Part shown: positions 1 through 11,289 of the stretch, piece after piece
Numbering within the stretch: position 1 is the first letter of the stretch
Layout: every line of letters begins with the position of its first letter
Source: Lasiosphaeris hirsuta
Taxonomy: Eukaryota; Ascomycota; Sordariomycetes; Sordariales; Lasiosphaeriaceae
NCBI GenBank assembly: GCA_030549175.1
Contig: JAUKUA010000008.1
Coordinates: forward strand, 434,001-498,000
Reading direction: 5' to 3'
Length of the DNA stretch: 64,000 nt
Notes under the pieces: model-generated
Database searches by the model: none
What the model was told of the DNA's origin: nothing
The model's input: only the letters and a program-made list of their open reading frames with translations
Made by a program: the position numbers and the translations under genes

Positions 1-1421
1 CTCTACCAGCCCAGTTAGTATTATCGTTATCATAAGTCGTGGTATCGTCATTATATAATACCGTCTTAGTTACTCTTATGACCGTTCCTTTAGTAACTAA
101 CGTATCACGAGATACTAATACCTTTTCTTCGATCTTATCGAGGTAATCACGAAGTGTGTTTTCAGTAGTTAGTTAAGTATAGAGCTGATATAATTCCTTA
201 TATAAGTTATTATATAGCCTAGTAAGTAATTAAAAATCCTCCTTGTCTCCTTATACTCTTACGTACTTAAAATAATCTATCACGTACGTATAGACTAACT
301 TACCGGTAATATTATCTTCGGCCTTAAACTTACTTATAAGTTAACTAAACTATCGTTCTATGTTTACTAACTTCAGTCTAAACTATTAAAGGATGATTAT
401 GACCTAGTTAAAGATACTTAGTCTTATATACTCCTTATCCTTGGTTAATAATTAAAGCTCATACCATTAGAGAGCTAATCTCCTAAATAATAAAAACAGT
501 TCTTTATAAAGAGTACTATATCTATCTAGATCTAGGGCCGCTTCCTCAACACGTATAGTCTAAAGATAAACGTCACGGTAACAAAGCTACTTACCGTCGT
601 AAAACAGTTAGGCCTTACCGTCTTTCTCCGATAGCATGTCTAGCTAGAGGAGACCGACATGATGAATCTGCTAGTTAGAGCCTCTCGTCGCCAACGGAGC
701 CTCTCGTCACTAACGGAGCGCTTACTTAAGCCACGGGGCCGGTCGCCGGTGTACTAGTCCTTATAAGGGTAATCGTAAGATATGTCTATATAACCTATAT
801 TATCTACGTAAGCTACTCCTCGATTGTTAATTACCTCGGAGGTAGAAATGGAGGTGGACCAGGGGGTTACTCGTTAGCACGATCCTTAAGCGGATCCGGG
901 TCCTACTCCGGCGTATGGTCTTCCGCCATTTCGCTTAGTGTTATAGGCGAGAATCCTTCATCTTACGATATGGTATCAGACTTCCCTAGTATAATATCCC
1001 GTCTAGCTACTAGCGTTACGCTACTTAGTAGTAGGATGGTTAGCGTGTCCCTAAGTGTTAGGTCCGTAGGCGGTGGCGTTGTCAAGGTCTGTTAGGTACC
1101 CTTTGGTTCTAGCGTTTCCGCCGTTCTCGAGTACTTTGGTATTAGGTAGAGGCCTTCCTATACTCCTTAAAGGTAGTTGTCGACCAGAGTTTTGAAGCAC
1201 TCTTTCGGAATGTGGTTGTCAACGTTCTAGGCGTTTAGATAGCTGTTCTAAATGAGGCTTCTTAAGTAGGTAAATGTTCCGTTGGTAAGAAAAATTAGGC
1301 TTGTTAACGCCACGAGTACTTACTTACGCTCCGGCTTTACACTAGTCTACCACTTGACTCTCGGATTCTTAAAGATATAGTCGGACACCTATTGGGCTTC
1401 GTAGAGCTTAACAATATATAT
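1..1421 (-). pseudogene. gag: A1 gag, N-terminal part, RIP-broken
   Basis: This is the same reading frame as the gag of A2, on the minus strand. The codon matching the A2 start is changed from ATG to ATA, a TG to TA change typical of RIP. The frame is interrupted by TAA/TAG where family members have glutamine or tryptophan codons. Gag would form the retrotransposon particle. It runs off the window, so length and C-terminus cannot be judged, and no function is expected. Confidence 0.75.
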
Positions 1422-1440
1422 CCGTTTGTCTTATTGTTTT

Positions 1441-1574
1441 AACAGTAGGTCGCCGACTTAGTTAAGAGCCTTCGTGCCGTTAACGTACACGTTGTCGTTA
1501 TTGTCTCAACAGTAGGCCGCCGACTCAGTTAAGAGCCTTCGTACTGTTGACGTTGACGTTGTCGTTGTCTTTAT
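1441..1574 (-). repeat. 67-bp tandem repeat in the A1 leader
   Basis: Two adjacent units, starting at 1441 and 1508, share the core GTTAAGAGCCTTCGT. The same two units occur in the A2 leader, while A3 has only one. They lie between the LTR and the gag start, in untranslated leader. Confidence 0.7.
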
Positions 1575-1659
1575 TATAACGTGGTACAAGCTGGTATTAG
1601 TTCCGGAGGCGTCAAATTAACTGGTAAGGTCTATCCGATTCGATGGTGGAGGCACCACT

Positions 1660-1893
1660 TACTACGGTCAAAAGGACCGCTTGTGTAAGCGTTACTTTGG
1701 TAGTCCTTTACATAAACACTGACATGACATATTATATGGTGGTGTAAATAATTTATAAAGGATGGCCCGTTGGCAATCAGTCTAGAGGGTACGCTACCAT
1801 TATATGGCAGCGCACCCCCTGTGCTCAATTGAGCGCAGGGACTACGCACAACGGACTAACCTATCTAGGCTATCTACATTTTTCCATGTAACA
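1660..1893 (-). repeat. 5' LTR of A1
   Basis: The LTR is 234 bp and on the minus strand runs from TGTTACATGG to a terminal GTAGTA (GTAGCA in less mutated copies). It aligns end to end with the LTRs at 11290-11523, 35409-35642, 44776-45009 and 47222-47455. The family LTR holds a near-perfect stem-loop around ATATAATG and the palindrome GCTCAATTGAGC. It is visibly less TA-enriched than the internal sequence beside it. Confidence 0.93.
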
Positions 1894-2114
1894 AATGTAG
1901 ATAGCCTAGATAGGTTAGTCCGTTATGCACAGTCCCTATGCTTAATTGAGCACAGGGGGTACGCTGCCATATAATGGCAGCGTGCCCTCTAGACTAATTA
2001 CCAACGGGCCATCCTTTACAAATTATTTATACCACCATACAATATGTCATGTTAGTATTTATGTGAAGGACTACCAAAGTAACGTTTACACAAGCGGTCC
2101 TTTTGACCGTAGCA
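1894..2114 (+). repeat. 5' LTR of A2, missing its first 13 bp
   Basis: It matches the 234-bp family LTR from base 14 to its end at GTAGCA. The missing terminus coincides exactly with the outer end of the A1 LTR. It contains the perfect hairpin CGCTGCCAT-ATA-ATGGCAGCG (around 1962-1982), whose loop includes a TATA-like motif that may be part of the promoter. Confidence 0.92.
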
Positions 2115-2116
2115 AG

Positions 2117-2134
2117 TGGTGTCCCTACCATCGA
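2117..2134 (+). promoter_or_regulatory. Candidate primer-binding site of A2
   Basis: Two bases after the LTR comes TGGTGTCCCTACCATCGA. A1 and A3 have the same position with variations (TGGTGCC..., TAGTACC...). Primer sites of LTR elements usually begin with TGG, complementary to the tRNA CCA end. I could not fit the following bases to a tRNA acceptor and T arm, so the primer is unassigned. Confidence 0.35.
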
Positions 2135-2199
2135 ATCGGATAGACCTCATTAGTCAATTTGACGCCTCCGGGACTAACACCAGCTTATACCACGTTATA

Positions 2200-2333
2200 A
2201 TAAAGACAACGATAACGTCAACGTTAACAGTACAAAGGCTCTTAACTAAGTCGGCGGCCTACTGTTAAGACAATAACGACAACACGTATGTTAACGGCAC
2301 GAAGGCTCTTAACTAAGTTAGCGACCTACTGTT
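2200..2333 (+). repeat. 67-bp tandem repeat in the A2 leader
   Basis: Two units of 67 bp, each ending in CCTACTGTT (2258 and 2325) and sharing AAGGCTCTTAACTAAGT, lie between the LTR and gag. A1 has the same arrangement and A3 has one unit. Confidence 0.7.
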
Positions 2334-2352
2334 AAAATAACAAGACAAGCGG

Positions 2353-5300
2353 ATGTACATTGTTAAGCTCCACGAAGCCTAACAGGTGTCCGACTATATC
2401 TCTAAGAATCTGAGAGTCAAGTAGTAGACTAACGTAAAGCCGGAGCGTAAGTAAGTACTCGTGGCGTTAACAAGCTTAATTTTTCTTACCAACGGAACAT
2501 TTACCTACTTAAGAAGCCCTATTTAGAATAGCTATCCAAACGTTTAGAACGTTAACAACTACATTCCGAAAGAGCACTTCAAAACTTTAGTCGATAACTA
2601 CCTTTAAGAAGTATAAGAAGGCCTCTACCTAATATTAGAGTACTTAAGAACGGTAGAAACGTTAGAACCAAGGGGTATCTAACAGACCCTAATAACGTTA
2701 CCACCCACGGACCTAATACTCAGAGATACGTTAACTATCTTACTACTAAGTAACGTGACGTTAGTAGCTAGACGGGATACTATACTAAGGGAGTCCGATA
2801 TTATATTATAAGACGAAGGATTCTTACCCGTGACATTAAGTGAAATAACGGAAGACTATATGCCAGGGTAAGACCCGGATCTACTTAAGGATCGTATTAA
2901 CGAGTAACCTCTTGGTCTACCTCCATTTCTACCTCTAAGGTAATTAATAATCGAGGAATAGCTTACGTAGATGATATAGGTTATGTAGACATATCTTACG
3001 ATTACTCTTATAAGGACTAATATGCCGGCGACCGGCTTCGTAGCTTAAGTGAGTGTTCCGTTAGTGATAAGAGACTTTAACTAGTAGATTTATCATATCG
3101 GTCTCTTCTAGCTAGATATGTTACCGGAGAAAGACGGCAAAGCCTAACTATTTTACGACGGTAAGTAACTTTGTTACCGTAATGTTTATCTTTAGACCGT
3201 GTATATTAAGAAAGCGGCCTTAGATCTAGATAGATATAATACTTTTTATAAAAAACTATTTTTATTATTTAGGAGATTAGCCTTCTAATAGTATAAGCTT
3301 TAATTATTAACTAAGGATAAGAAGTACGTAAGACTAAGTATCTTTAACTAGGTTTTAATTATCTTTTAATAGTTTAGACTGAAGTTAGTAGACATAGAAC
3401 GATAGTTTAGTTAACCTATAAGTAAGTTTAAGGCCGAAGATAACATTACTAGTAAGTCAGTCTGTATATATATAATAGATTGTTTTAAGTACGTAAGAGT
3501 ATAGGGAGATAAGAAGGATTTTTAATTACTTACTAGGCTATATAATAACTTATATAAGAAATTATGTCAGCTCTATATTTGACTAATTACTAGAGATATA
3601 CTTCGTGATTATCTTAATAAGATTAAAGAAAAGATATTAGTATTTTATAACACGTTAGTTACTAAAGGAATAGTTATAAGAGTAATTAAGACGATGTTAT
3701 ATAATAATAATATCGTAACTTATAGCGACGATAATACTAACTAGGCTAGTAGAGATAGAAGATAAGGTTAAGTTAATAATCGAGAAAGATAAGCTACTTA
3801 GTAAGGTAATAACGATAATCAAAGGTATTTTAATAATAGAGGGTTATCCTTTAGTAACTAGAGAAGTAGATAGTAAGGGCGTTTATATTTTAGTAATGTG
3901 AACGAATGTAGCTATGATATATACTTATACTAGAGATTTATTAACTAAGTACCTAGAGGTTTCTAGCCGAACTAAGTGTTCTAGAGGTGGCGGTACTACG
4001 GCTAACGTTAACCTTATAACAACGGTACTTTTACCTATATTAACAATAAGTTTATCTATAAAGAAAGTACTAACGTCTAGTAGTAATATAAGTAACTCGA
4101 GGTTAAGGGATATTACTTTATTAATAAAAAAAAATTAAAAAAGGATACTATTACTTTTCTTAATATTACGATGTCTCCTTTCTATTTAGCTTTCTTTCGT
4201 TCTTCCGTAGTACTAAGTAATCTTACCTAGTATAAGATACTTAATAAGAAAAAGTACAAATGTTCAAGTTATATAAAAACATTTAACTATGGAAATAAGT
4301 TATAGTAATATATCTAGACAGAGTATGTTAAATAACCGTAGAAGCTAAAAGAAGGTTTAATCGTATATTAGGAACCTAGGTTCCTAGAAGAGCCCGTGTC
4401 TCTTATACCTCCTATAAAGCCCGTAATCTTTAGGGAGTAAAGGTTCCTTATAAAGCTCATAACTCCGAGATAGCCTATCCGTTTAAGAGAAGAGTTAGAA
4501 AGTTTTAAGGAGTTAGAGGATAATAAGAACGTGAGGATAAGTAAGAACGACATAAGAAAGGTTCGTTTTAAATAGGTATCTATAGAAGATACGGAAGAGA
4601 AAGATAAAGGATTTATCATAACCTAGGAAAGTTACTTAATAAAAGACTAAAGTAGTAATAACTTAAGTAATAAAGAAGCTTATGTTATCTTTAAGGAAAG
4701 ATAGGTTATTAAAGTAAATCTATTACTTTATCCCGTGGGTTCTTAATATCCGAAGAAGTCCTATCTTCGAATTAACGTTAAAGTAGACTTAAACGATAAA
4801 CCTACATACGTTTACTTTGACATTAGTAACTTAATTAACCTCGTCGATAAAAAGTAGATTTAAAAATAGGTACGTTATTTATATTAGGTATCGTAGGAAC
4901 CCCGTTTCGTTTAGGGAGTTAACTTAAGAACTTATATCGATAAGTAAGCTAAGTTCGATTTTTACATTCCTAGTATAACGTAATAAACTAGTGTTAACGT
5001 TTATTTTTATATAAAGGCCGATGTTATTAACGAGTTAAGGCCGTATATATTAATCGGTATTATCTTTATAGATGATAATAATATAATTATCGACTTTTTA
5101 AAAAATAACGTTACTTTCTAATCTATTAGAAACATAAGGACAAGGATAGACTTAGTTACTAAACCTCGCCGAGAGATTATATATAAGGTTATTACTTTCT
5201 AAAATGTTATTTTTATATCTAGAAAGAAAGGTTTTATTAAGACTAAGATATATGATCTACTAAAGTTATTACCTAAGGAGACATATATTTATAACAAGTT

Positions 5301-8300
5301 ATAAACTTTTTATCTTATAGTAACATAAAAAGATATCTAAGATAATAATATTAACTACTTAATATCTTATATAACATACTTCTATAACTAGACATTTAAG
5401 TTAATAATTATTAAGAGAGGTTAAAAGATTAAGAAAGTTTAAGAATAGCCCGGAGTAAAATAGGTATTTATATTCGATTTAGTAAGTTATAATATAAATA
5501 TAAGAGTAAAGATTACGTAAGCCTCCTTTATAAGATATTATATAAAGCTTAATAACGTTAATATAGAAGAATGTTATTTAGTTATCTTTAATAAAATCTA
5601 TTAACTTAAGAGTAAAATAGAAGATGTTTTCGTTTATATTTTAAGCGGTTAAGTAAGTAATGAGACAAAGATCGTCGATACCTTATAGTTACTTCCTTTA
5701 AGCATAAGATATTATATATTATCATATGGAGTTAAGAAGCTAGCCGATTTTCCTACTATTAAAAGTAAGGTTAAAATAAGTATTTATAAGATAAACGGAG
5801 CCTTCGTAAAAAGGATTAAGGACTTCTTAGATAAGTATAATATATTCCGTGATAAAGGTATCATACCTATGTCCGATAAGAGTAAAATAAGGATTAACCT
5901 TGTTAAGGGATAGTAAAACTAAATTAAGCTAGTAAAGCTATATCCCTAGGAAGCGAAAGATTACGTTTTTGCCATGTAGAAACTTGATACTATATACACG
6001 GTTAGAAAGCTAACTTTTCTTAACAAACTAACCCTTATCGTATATCTTACCTTCGTGATATAAAAAACGGTTAACAAAATAGAGAAGAACTATCTTATTA
6101 TCGACTTACATATCTTAAATAAGGTTACGGTATTAAATATCTACCCGTTCGTAAACTAAGACGATATAATCCTCGTAATATAAGGAAAAAAGGTTTTCTC
6201 CATAATAGATATCTCTAGTTTCTTCTATTAGTTACTAGTCTATAACAAATATCGTAATCGTATAGTTATTGTCATAAAAAGAAGGTTTAAGCGATTAAAT
6301 ATGGTACTTATAAGATTTAAGAACTTACTTACTTTCGTCTAACGTTTTATAAACTACCTATTTTGTAATAGTTAAGATTTCGTACGGGTATATATCGATG
6401 ATATCGTCGTCTTTAGTACTATAGAAGACGAGTACTATAAGTACATAAGTAAGGTACTTAAGCTCTTAGAAGATATAAGAATATATATTAATACTAGTAA
6501 GTTATTTATGGCCTATCTAATGATTTAACTTCTAAGATATATTATTAACGGAGAAGGAGTTACAAAAACGGATAATTAAATTATGGCTTTCTAGAAGATA
6601 AAGTTCCTAGATACGTTAGATATACTCGAGATCTATCTAAAAATAGCTAGATAGCTACGATATAAGATTACTTAATATAACATTAAAACTAGACTATTAT
6701 AGAAAAAAAAGATGATATTACTAATATTAGGCCGTGAGGAAAGAAAGATTATAAACGGAAATATAAAGAACGTGAGAAAGGCTTATATATCGAAAATACG
6801 TTTTTAACCTTCAAAAGATAAATAGGAATCTTTCTACTTGTTATAAGAATACTTATATATATAATTTATAACTTATTATCACGTTAAAACAAAGTTATTA
6901 TTCTTTAAAGTCGATACTTATAAAAGAGCTTTTAGCCTCTTCGTTTTCTAACTTAAGGATAACTAAGATAAGAAAGTAATCTTAGGGCGTAACCTCGTAG
7001 CAGAGAGGGTTCTACCGATTATGTTCTTATTAAAAGTAACTATTATGACTAAGTAGAAATATAGATTTATAGAGATAGAGGTTATAGTAGTTGTATAGGT
7101 AGTTAGAAAGCTTAGAAAGATAGTTTAGTCAAACTAACATCGTTTAAATATCCTAACGAATTACGCTTCTACTAAAGATATCGTTAAGTATACGTCTTTA
7201 GTAACAGTAAACCTAAATAAGGCTAACCTTAAGTTTGTAAATATAGTAAACTAGCTTTCTCAGTTTGAGATCGACATTTTTTATATTCTAGACGTTCTTA
7301 ACGTCGTTTCTAATATATTCTTATAGCTTCTAACGTTCGAATAAGACTTTAAGAAGCTTAAGGTAGATAAATCTAACAAGCTTAATAATATTTAAGCTAT
7401 GGTATAGAATATAGAAGATAAGATACCTATTATAATTACTTAGGTAAGTACCAAGTTTATTATTAGTAACTCGTTTAAAACTATCCTATATGAGGGTTAT
7501 AAAAACGATACGAAATATAATAAGTTAATAACTAGTATTAACATTAGAATGGAAAAACGTACTAAAGTACCTAAGAGATATCTATAACTCCTAATAAAAC
7601 CATTTAAGATTAGAGATAAGTTACTATATTACGTTAATTACAATAGAAATCATCATCTCTATATCCTAAGAATATATATTAAGATAGTACTTAAGATAGT
7701 TTATGATAAACCGTATTATTTCGGCTTTTATAAGATGATAGATAACCTTTAAAATATATACTTTACTAATAAAGTATAGAAAGTAAAATGTTTTATCTAG
7801 TTTTATAAGGCTTACCGCTAAAACTAAACCGATAAGTAACTTACGAACGGGGAAATGATATCTATCTATATAACCCTATAGCCATTTTATATTATCGTAA
7901 TAAATTTCATTATCAGCTTACTTATAGTCTTATTAGCTAGAACGATATAATATCTCGAAGGCTATAACATACTTAACACACTTTATATAGTTATATATAA
8001 GTTCTTTAAAAAAACACTTTTACTGATAGGATACTGTACCTACATAGCTAAGGATTAGGTAAAAGTATTAACGAGATTATTATTTATATATAACTAGGGA
8101 CTACTAATAATAATTATTAACGATAAAAACCTAAAGTTTACCTCGGTATTATAGAAAGAGATTTTTAATATTTATAATATTAAACTACTCTTTTCTACTA
8201 CTTACTACTTATAAACTAATAACTAGTCAAAAAGAATAAACTAAACGGTCGAAATTACTATTCGTTTCTTTACCTTTATAATAGATAAAGAGATTTTATA

Positions 8301-9225
8301 AGTTAATATACTACTATCACTTTAGTTTAACATTAATAATACGTTAGTTATTACGATTAGTAGATTACCTAACGAACTAGTCCTTAGATTTCGGCTAAGG
8401 TCTCTAGTAGATATTCTAATTATAAAAGAAGATATAAGAGTAGGTACCGAGGTAGCGGAGGTTCTTAGGGGATATTACCAAAAGGAAGTAATTTAACTTC
8501 TTAATATCGTTGACGTAATGGTAAAACTCTACTATGACGACAAGTATATACCCGAGATCTTTAAGATCAGAGATACTATTTACTTACGCCTTTACAAGGA
8601 TTATTATCTATCCGATAAGCTAAAAAGGAAATGGTTACTTTAAAAGGTAAGCCCGTTTAAGATTATTAGTAAGGTAAAGATAAGTAATCTAGCTTATAAG
8701 CTTAATTTCCTAGTGTCATAGAGAGTGTATCTAATCGTCTTAGTTACGTAACTATACCGCCCTTAATAAGGTAAAGATCCTTTTAGCCGAAAGTAATAGG
8801 TATTACTAGCCGTTAAGATTAACGAATAAGAAAAATAAGAGCTTAACCATATCGTTAGTAGTAAAGTAAGTTAAAAGAAGAAAAACCTAAGCGTTAAGTA
8901 CCTCGTCTATTAGAAGAACTATGAAGTTAAGAACGATATATAGGAGCTAAGAGTAAACTTATTACTAAACATAAGAGATATTATTATAAGTTATGAAGTA
9001 AGGAATCCTATCGACTAGGATAAGGAGCGTAAGAAGAAGGATATTAAAGCCGTCGAGTACGTTAAGGTCGATATTATTCCTACTATAGAAATAGTAGTTA
9101 AGCTTCCACAATACCAAACCGCTAGATAAGGGATATTTTCGAGGACGAACAGCTTTCTTAATAAGGTAAGAAAATATTCTAGCCATAATATCAGATCTTT
9201 TCTTTCTTTTACTTTCCTTTATTAA
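2353..9225 (+). pseudogene. gag-pol: A2 gag-pol polyprotein, one frame, RIP-broken
   Basis: From the ATG at 2353 to a TAA at 9223-9225 (conserved in A3 and A4) a single frame of 2291 codons holds without a frameshift. Its only stops are of RIP type. The order is gag with a degraded cysteine motif near residue 510; retropepsin with the catalytic region near 823 and an ILIG-FID motif near 900; reverse transcriptase with YIDD at 1347; and RNase H about 1517-1646 with a degraded version of the family's ERNYWPTELE motif. A zinc-binding integrase domain lies about 1756-1837. In the integrase core the first Asp (1851) reads Asn, the second is present (1924), and the Glu (1960) reads Lys; the last two are spaced as DD35E. 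A chromodomain-like segment follows at about 2177-2216. Gag and pol share one frame, so separation would rely on the protease. The enzyme is dead. Confidence 0.9.
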
Positions 9226-9532
9226 CCTTACTTAGCTATATAAGCATCTTCTTACTATAAGCTAAAGAGACTAAATGATCAGATAGAAGCCTTATTATAG
9301 CGTCGTTTTTCCTCTGTCAATTTTTCTTATTATAAGGCCCTAGCCTACTAGGCTAGGCTACTAACTAAAAAACCCCTCCTATAAAATTTTTACGTTTTTC
9401 TTTTTTATAACTATTACTACCCTCGTCACCGCCATTAAGTTATACCTTTACACTTTCTTTATATCCTATTATTATGTTTATTTATGCTTTGAGATAGTTA
9501 AATTTAACTATTTGTAAGAGTACATTCGTAAA
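9226..9532 (+). other. Spacer between pol and ORF3, with a hairpin
   Basis: No coding sequence is evident here. At 9339-9357 a perfect stem-loop reads CCTAGCC-TACTA-GGCTAGG. It is nearly intact in A3 and weakened in A4, and is followed in the element sense by a run of A and CCCCTCC. One-base length differences between A2 and A3 in this stretch contrast with the perfectly kept frames on both sides, which supports it being non-coding. Confidence 0.6.
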
Positions 9533-11143
9533 ATAAAACGTTAATTCGAGGTAGCTCGAGTTAAGCTAAATAATCTAGATATGTCTAAAGATAGTCTAAT
9601 AGCTAAGAGTCCAGATTCCGTATATCTCTAAATTTTAGCCGAAGAAACCTTAAAACATGTTAGATAAGCCTAAGAAAGTGTTACCGTTACTACCGAATAT
9701 AGTAAAGACGACTATAACGAGCCTAAGCTTAACGATCTATCTAACTACGATTCTAACTACGATAATAATAAGAGTAAGCGTGTAAAGGATAATAACTTTA
9801 ATCTTACTATAGAAGGTAAACTTAATAACGAGGATAAAGAGATAACCTTAGATTCCTCGGGTAGCTTACCTAGCTTTTTTACTAACTTACCTATTAAATA
9901 TCGTACCCCTAAGAAGTATCACTACTAAGACGTAAAGATACTTTAGAAACAGGCTAAGTAAAGAGTTAAGTAACTTATTACCGGCGGTAAGAGGCCTAAG
10001 GTCTCACTAGACTATAGAGCCTACTTTGAGTTTAAATACCATAATAAGTCAGTAAGTAGACAAAAAGTTTATAAATATGTCGCTTTTACGATCGACGATC
10101 CGAAGCTTCTCTTTATAGTAAATAAAGAGATTAAGGGTATCTTTACTAAAAGATTAAAGTCGGTTATTAAAAACTAGGGTCTAATTAACAACCTATATAT
10201 ATACTAGTTAAAGAAGTTACTAAATAAGACTAAAGCGACATATAATAAGTAAGATATTAATGATAACTACTTATCTTCAAAGGTATTTATCCTTACGACT
10301 ATTTACTATTATTTTATAGCCACTTTAAATAAGAAACTATCTTTAGTTCTTATTTACCTTAATTACCTTAACCTTACATAAGTTCATACCTAAGCTAACT
10401 AAGTAAATACCCTCATTACCGGTACGAACTAGTACTAACATACGTAGTTTTAATACCTTAAGTATTAACTTACTAATAAGACTATAGAGCTTAAGAAGGT
10501 CAAAGTAGTCTATACGTCTTCTATAACTAGTATACTTACTGACATATACGATCTTTAGAAGTATCTTAAGAGTAAGATTGATACTCTTAAAAATAAGATT
10601 AAGAAGCTTCCGAGTTATAATAAGGTCCACGAAACTTTCTAGGCTATGAAGAGAATAACAATAAATAACCTCGATAAGTATGTTACTAAGAAGTAAGTTA
10701 ACGTTCTAACGGGCCATATAAACAAGGTCAGCCCGAAGACTAAAGTACTTAACAACTAAGTCTAAGATCTTTAGAAAGACCTGACAAAGCTTAACAAGGT
10801 TATTAAGTAACCATCAGCTACGTAACCTATAGCCGCCTTAACTACTCGTTTAAGTATCCCTATACCTGTTATAACCCTCAGCACCTCACGTAAGTACCCT
10901 ACTAAGGATACCCAAAGCGAAATCATAACTATAGATACTCTACCTAAGAAGTAAAATAAGCACGGTACCCTTACTAACCTATTCGGTACTAACGCTTCTA
11001 AGGTTAGTACACGTAGTAAGTCGGTAGCCTTTTCTCCTACTTAAGAGACCCTTACCAAAGGTATCGGTCGTAAGAAGCCTACCGTTAAGAAGTCGCCTCC
11101 CAAGATGACTAAGTGGAAGACGCTCTTCGACACTGTAGACTAG
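9533..11143 (+). pseudogene. A2 ORF3: unrecognised 536-residue frame downstream of pol
   Basis: I do not recognise this protein. The start codon is intact as ATG in A3 and A4 and reads ATA here. The frame runs 1611 nt to a stop at 11141-11143, exactly as long as in A3 and A4, with only RIP-type internal stops. In order it has an acidic Asn/Asp-rich segment (residues about 65-120, with YDSNYDNNKSKR), a middle region with conserved blocks such as AYFEFKYHNK, a leucine/lysine-rich stretch that could form a coiled coil (about 330-430, with DTLKNKIKKL and DLTKLNKVIK), and a Pro/Ser/Thr tail rich in lysine ending KKPTVKKSPPKMTKWKTLFD. I see no signal peptide or membrane segment, so a typical envelope protein is unlikely. 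A structural, nucleic-acid-binding or chromatin-targeting role is only a guess. Confidence 0.8.
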
Positions 11144-11289
11144 AGAGGTATGAGCGTAAGGAATGGGATGATCTAAGTATAGTAACGGTGTACGAAAGGG
11201 CTAGGGGTAATTGGTACTTTTCTTATAGTTTAAGAGAGCGGAGGACGATAGCGAGGACGCCCTTTTCTTTATTCTTTATCCCGGGTATA
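11144..11289 (+). other. A2 3' tail before the LTR
   Basis: This short untranslated tail ends CTTTTCTTTATTCTTTATCCC then GGGTATA before the LTR. A purine-rich polypurine tract is expected immediately upstream of a 3' LTR on the sense strand, but this tract is pyrimidine-rich. A3 and A4 show the same sequence. Confidence 0.55.

Larger units (their letters stand above)
1..1893 (-). mobile_element. A1: 5' end of a family-A Ty3/gypsy element, cut by the window edge
   Basis: This is an inverted copy of the first part of A2. Reading leftwards from 1893 come a 234-bp LTR, a leader with a 67-bp tandem repeat, and the start of gag. The rest of the element lies outside the window. Its outer LTR end abuts the 5' LTR of A2, which lacks its first 13 bp. 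The simplest reading is that A1 inserted into the 5' LTR of A2, with the missing 13 bp on the far side of A1. C/T and G/A differences from A2 are those expected from independent RIP. Confidence 0.88.

Noticed and set aside
1440..1574. CRISPR-like or satellite array in the leader
   Set aside because: Only two directly adjacent 67-bp units without spacers, and the window is eukaryotic.
4368..4619. An antisense ORF recurring in A2 (4368-4619), A3 (42338-42589) and A4 (54120-54371)
   Set aside because: It is antisense to the same part of gag-pol in all three copies and recurs because the elements are homologous. The sense frame explains the conservation.
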